DNA from: Phycisphaerae bacterium
GTDB lineage: Bacteria > Planctomycetota > Phycisphaerae > Phycisphaerales > UBA1924
Length of the DNA stretch: 64,000 nt
Assembly: GCA_016794925.1 (NCBI GenBank)
Contig: JAEUIW010000002.1
Location: 289,174-353,173, forward strand
Direction: 5' to 3'
Shown: in pieces, positions 61,900 to 64,000 of the stretch
How the letters are laid out: each line of letters opens with the position of its first letter
Numbering within the stretch: position 1 is the first letter of the stretch
The notes under the pieces: model-generated
The model's input: the letters and a program-made list of their open reading frames with translations, nothing else
The model's database searches: none
Told to the model about the DNA's origin: nothing
Program-made: the position numbers and the translations under genes

Positions 61900-62748
61900 A
61901 TGTCAAAGCTCCGCCGCGCATTCACGCTGATCGAGCTCCTCGTGGTCATCGCGATCGTGGCGCTCCTCATCTCCATCCTGTTGCCCGCGCTGGGGCAGGC
62001 GCGACAGACCGCCAAGTCGATCGTGTGTGCCTCGGGCCAGAACCAGATGGGCAAGGCGATGAGCATGTACGTCATGAACAACCGGTCGTACTACCCGGGC
62101 GATCACTTTCAGGGCTTCCAGGCCCGCTACTCGTTGATCACGTGGATCCCAAGAATCCGGTTGTACCTGACCGAGCAGTCGGAAGAGGCATTCTGGTGCC
62201 CCTCGACCCTGTCCGACTACCGCTGGGTGAAGAAGTACAGCGCGTTCAGCGACGCGATCAACGCGGACCTTGAGGCGTACAAGTACGAGAAGAACGAGGT
62301 CCCGTTCTCCGATTGGAACCAGGGCCTGAAGTTCTTCTCGTACGGCTACAACGGGTGGGGCATCCAGGACTTCACCGACCCGCATCTTGGCCTGGGCGGG
62401 CACGTACGCGATTACCGAAAAGACCTTCCGGACTACAGCGGGGTGCCGTGGACCGCGGACGAACGCCGCGATATGGAGATCACGGAGGCGCGAGTCCGCA
62501 TGCCCTCGGACATGATCTGCACAGCCGACTCAAAGACCGACGGCAACTGGGACTGCTGGATCACGCCGCAACGGAACTACGACAAGATCTGGCCGAGCAA
62601 CCGCCACTTTGGTGGCGCACAGGTGCTCTTCTGCGACGGACACGTCTCGATCTTCAAGCAGTCCGAACTGCTCGACCTGAACGACGACCGCGTACGCTCG
62701 CGTTGGAACAATGACGGTAAGCCGCACCCCGAATTCGGCGGCAATTGA
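61900..62748 (+). CDS. Type II pseudopilin with H-X9-DG signature
   Basis: 282 residues. The short leader SKLRRA precedes the prepilin cleavage site and the hydrophobic helix FTLIELLVVIAIVALLISIL with Glu+5. The C-terminal NRHFGGAQVLFCDGHVSIF is the H-X9-DG close of the large planctomycete pseudopilin family. Presumably exported by a type II-like system. AAGGA precedes ATG 61900. Confidence 0.92.
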   Translation: MSKLRRAFTLIELLVVIAIVALLISILLPALGQARQTAKSIVCASGQNQMGKAMSMYVMNNRSYYPGDHFQGFQARYSLITWIPRIRLYLTEQSEEAFWCPSTLSDYRWVKKYSAFSDAINADLEAYKYEKNEVPFSDWNQGLKFFSYGYNGWGIQDFTDPHLGLGGHVRDYRKDLPDYSGVPWTADERRDMEITEARVRMPSDMICTADSKTDGNWDCWITPQRNYDKIWPSNRHFGGAQVLFCDGHVSIFKQSELLDLNDDRVRSRWNNDGKPHPEFGGN

Positions 62749-62788
62749 GGCCCCGGACGGTGCACCGGCAGCGTTCGACGCGATTGCC

Positions 62789-63835
62789 TCAGCAACCCGC
62801 CGCGTGCGAAGTCAGAAAATCAAAATAGTCGAAATCATCGATGCTGGAGTCTTCGTTGAAATCCGCGCTCGGATCGCTCGACGTGAACGCATTCATGAAA
62901 TCGAAGTAATCGAAATCGTCAACGCTGGCGTCCGTGTTGAAGTCCGCGGGACAGAACGCGCCCTCGCTGACAGCGGTGCCGCAGCCGTTCGTGATTTCGA
63001 CTGCGTACGTGCCCGCATCCTGACTCGCGGTGCCGTCGATCACTAACTTCTGAGTTGTCGCGCCGGTCACGCGCGGTGGATCGTCCGCGATCGGGGTTCC
63101 ATTCAGAAACCACTGAAACTCTGCCGCCGGGGTGGTAGCATGACGGACACAGAATTGAGCTGTAGCCGCGCCGCCTTCAGATAGCTTTCCTCGCGGCTGC
63201 TCCATGATCACGGGCTGTGCGGCAGCCCATCTCGCCAGGTACGAGCACGACGTCGGATCCGTACTGTTCTCGACAAAGGTGCCGCCTACGTAAAGGGCGT
63301 TGCTCTCGACGCCATCGCCGTACGCTGCAATCGCATCGACCTGGGAAACCGGCACGTTTGTCGAATGCGGGTAGGCGCCCATGTTCGACCACCCGGAAGC
63401 CGTTTCGTAGCGTGCGATGTTGTAATAATCGCCTGACGTCCCAAGTTCAAACCCTCCGCCCGCGTACACACGCCCCCCGTCACCCGTATCGCGGAGGCAA
63501 ATCGCTCGAACGACCTCTCCGACAGCCCCGACACCTCCAGCGAGTGATGACCATCCAGCCATCGTCCACGCCGCGATGTTCGACGTTGCTGTACTGCCCA
63601 CGACTTGAAATGAATCCCCGACAAGCAAGCGATTCGGCGTCGAGGGCGAATCATCATCGTCGCCATATGCCAAGGCGTAACCGATGCCGCATCCGTTATC
63701 GAGGTCGTCACCGAGATGGTGCCAATCGACTCCATCCAATCGTGCAACGCCAAGCCCGCACGCCTCCTGAAGGCAAATCGCTGAATTCGGAGGAGCAACA
63801 CTCGGATCCGGTACGAGAAATCCGGCCGCGTACAA
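62789..63835 (-). pseudogene. Propeller/Ig/dockerin-like protein, probably broken or partial
   Basis: The coding frame gives about 349 residues. The first 200 show beta-propeller-like repeats (LYVGGTFVENS, VYAGGGFELGT), then an Ig-like domain (about 230-295, DAGTYAVEITNGCG). The C-terminus has two dockerin-like repeats, DFNTDASVDDFDYFDFMNAF and DFNEDSSIDDFDYFDFL, ending in Cys. At 63835 only a TTG is available; frame-coherent sequence (GDAQECFALYSKPSDGNS) continues upstream to a TAG at 63977-63979. No signal peptide is present. It is therefore a 5'-disrupted gene or one frameshifted near the window edge. Confidence 0.6.
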
Positions 63836-64000
63836 ACCATCTGGGACCGCGGAGTTGCCATCGCTCGGTTTGGAATAGAGAGCAAAGCACTCCTGTGCAT
63901 CACCGGGGCCGCCGCAGCCAGTGTGACCTGCCTGACTTTCCTGTACCAGTTCAGATGAGAGGAACCGTGAGGAAGTCTACTGATGTCTCCCGCGGCGTGC

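Overview
The window is about 64 kb of GC-rich DNA (roughly two-thirds G+C) that looks like chromosome of a planctomycete, most likely of the Phycisphaerae type. The pointers are a lineage-typical 51-residue small basic protein (55337-55492), pseudopilins with the H-X9-DG C-terminal signature, DUF1080 and DUF2961/GH172 sugar-active proteins, a PEP-CTERM-like secreted CHRD protein, dockerin-like repeats ending in Cys, and frequent GTG/TTG starts. No insertion sequence, phage, CRISPR array or rRNA gene was seen. One tRNA gene, tRNA-Ser(CGA), is present.

Layout. 1-15.2 kb is mixed metabolism: tandem DUF1080 protein (cut by the left edge), panD, a haem-PQQ sugar dehydrogenase, an M19 dipeptidase, an M48 lipoprotein protease, ubiE/menG, a B12-domain protein, GH172 and GH43-like secreted proteins, a split CoA-transferase pair, nrdR, and a PadR/HAAS-secretin pair. 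15.2-20.5 kb holds thrS with a striking structured leader, an RRM protein and pheS. 20.5-36 kb is one long minus-strand S10-spc-alpha ribosomal cluster (rpsJ to rplQ, with secY, infA, rpoA), which lacks rpmD, adk, map and rpsD at their usual places. 36-45.5 kb has ruvB, rplS, trmD and rpsP (no rimM), an MscS channel, mqnE, an MFS exporter and the tRNA. 45.5-51.3 kb is a redox island: 14 predicted c-type haems in three cytochromes, a putative b-type membrane protein, and a protein fusing two cyclic-nucleotide-binding domains to a four-cluster ferredoxin. 51.4-56.7 kb has dnaK, nuoI, the small basic protein and an aminotransferase. 56.7-64 kb is accessory: a cysteine-rich secreted peptide behind a promoter with a G12 tract in its spacer, a MauE-pseudopilin fusion, a papain-like protein coupled to DinB, CHRD and H-X9-DG pseudopilin genes, and a probably broken propeller/Ig/dockerin gene.

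How the genes connect. mqnE plus ubiE/menG indicate menaquinone synthesis by the futalosine route. NuoI and the multihaem/ferredoxin island are plausible users of that quinone pool. The ribosomal cluster, infA, secY, rplS, trmD, rpsP, thrS, pheS and tRNA-Ser make this a translation-rich core region.

The four signals I rate highest are: (i) a T-box-like antiterminator/terminator pair in the thrS leader; (ii) an XRE-type helix-turn-helix domain fused in frame to ribosomal protein L22; (iii) a homopolymeric G tract between a -35 and a -10 box, suggesting phase-variable control of a cysteine-rich secreted peptide; (iv) the operon behind that promoter, which ends in a MauE-prepilin fusion. All are read from sequence alone and unverified.
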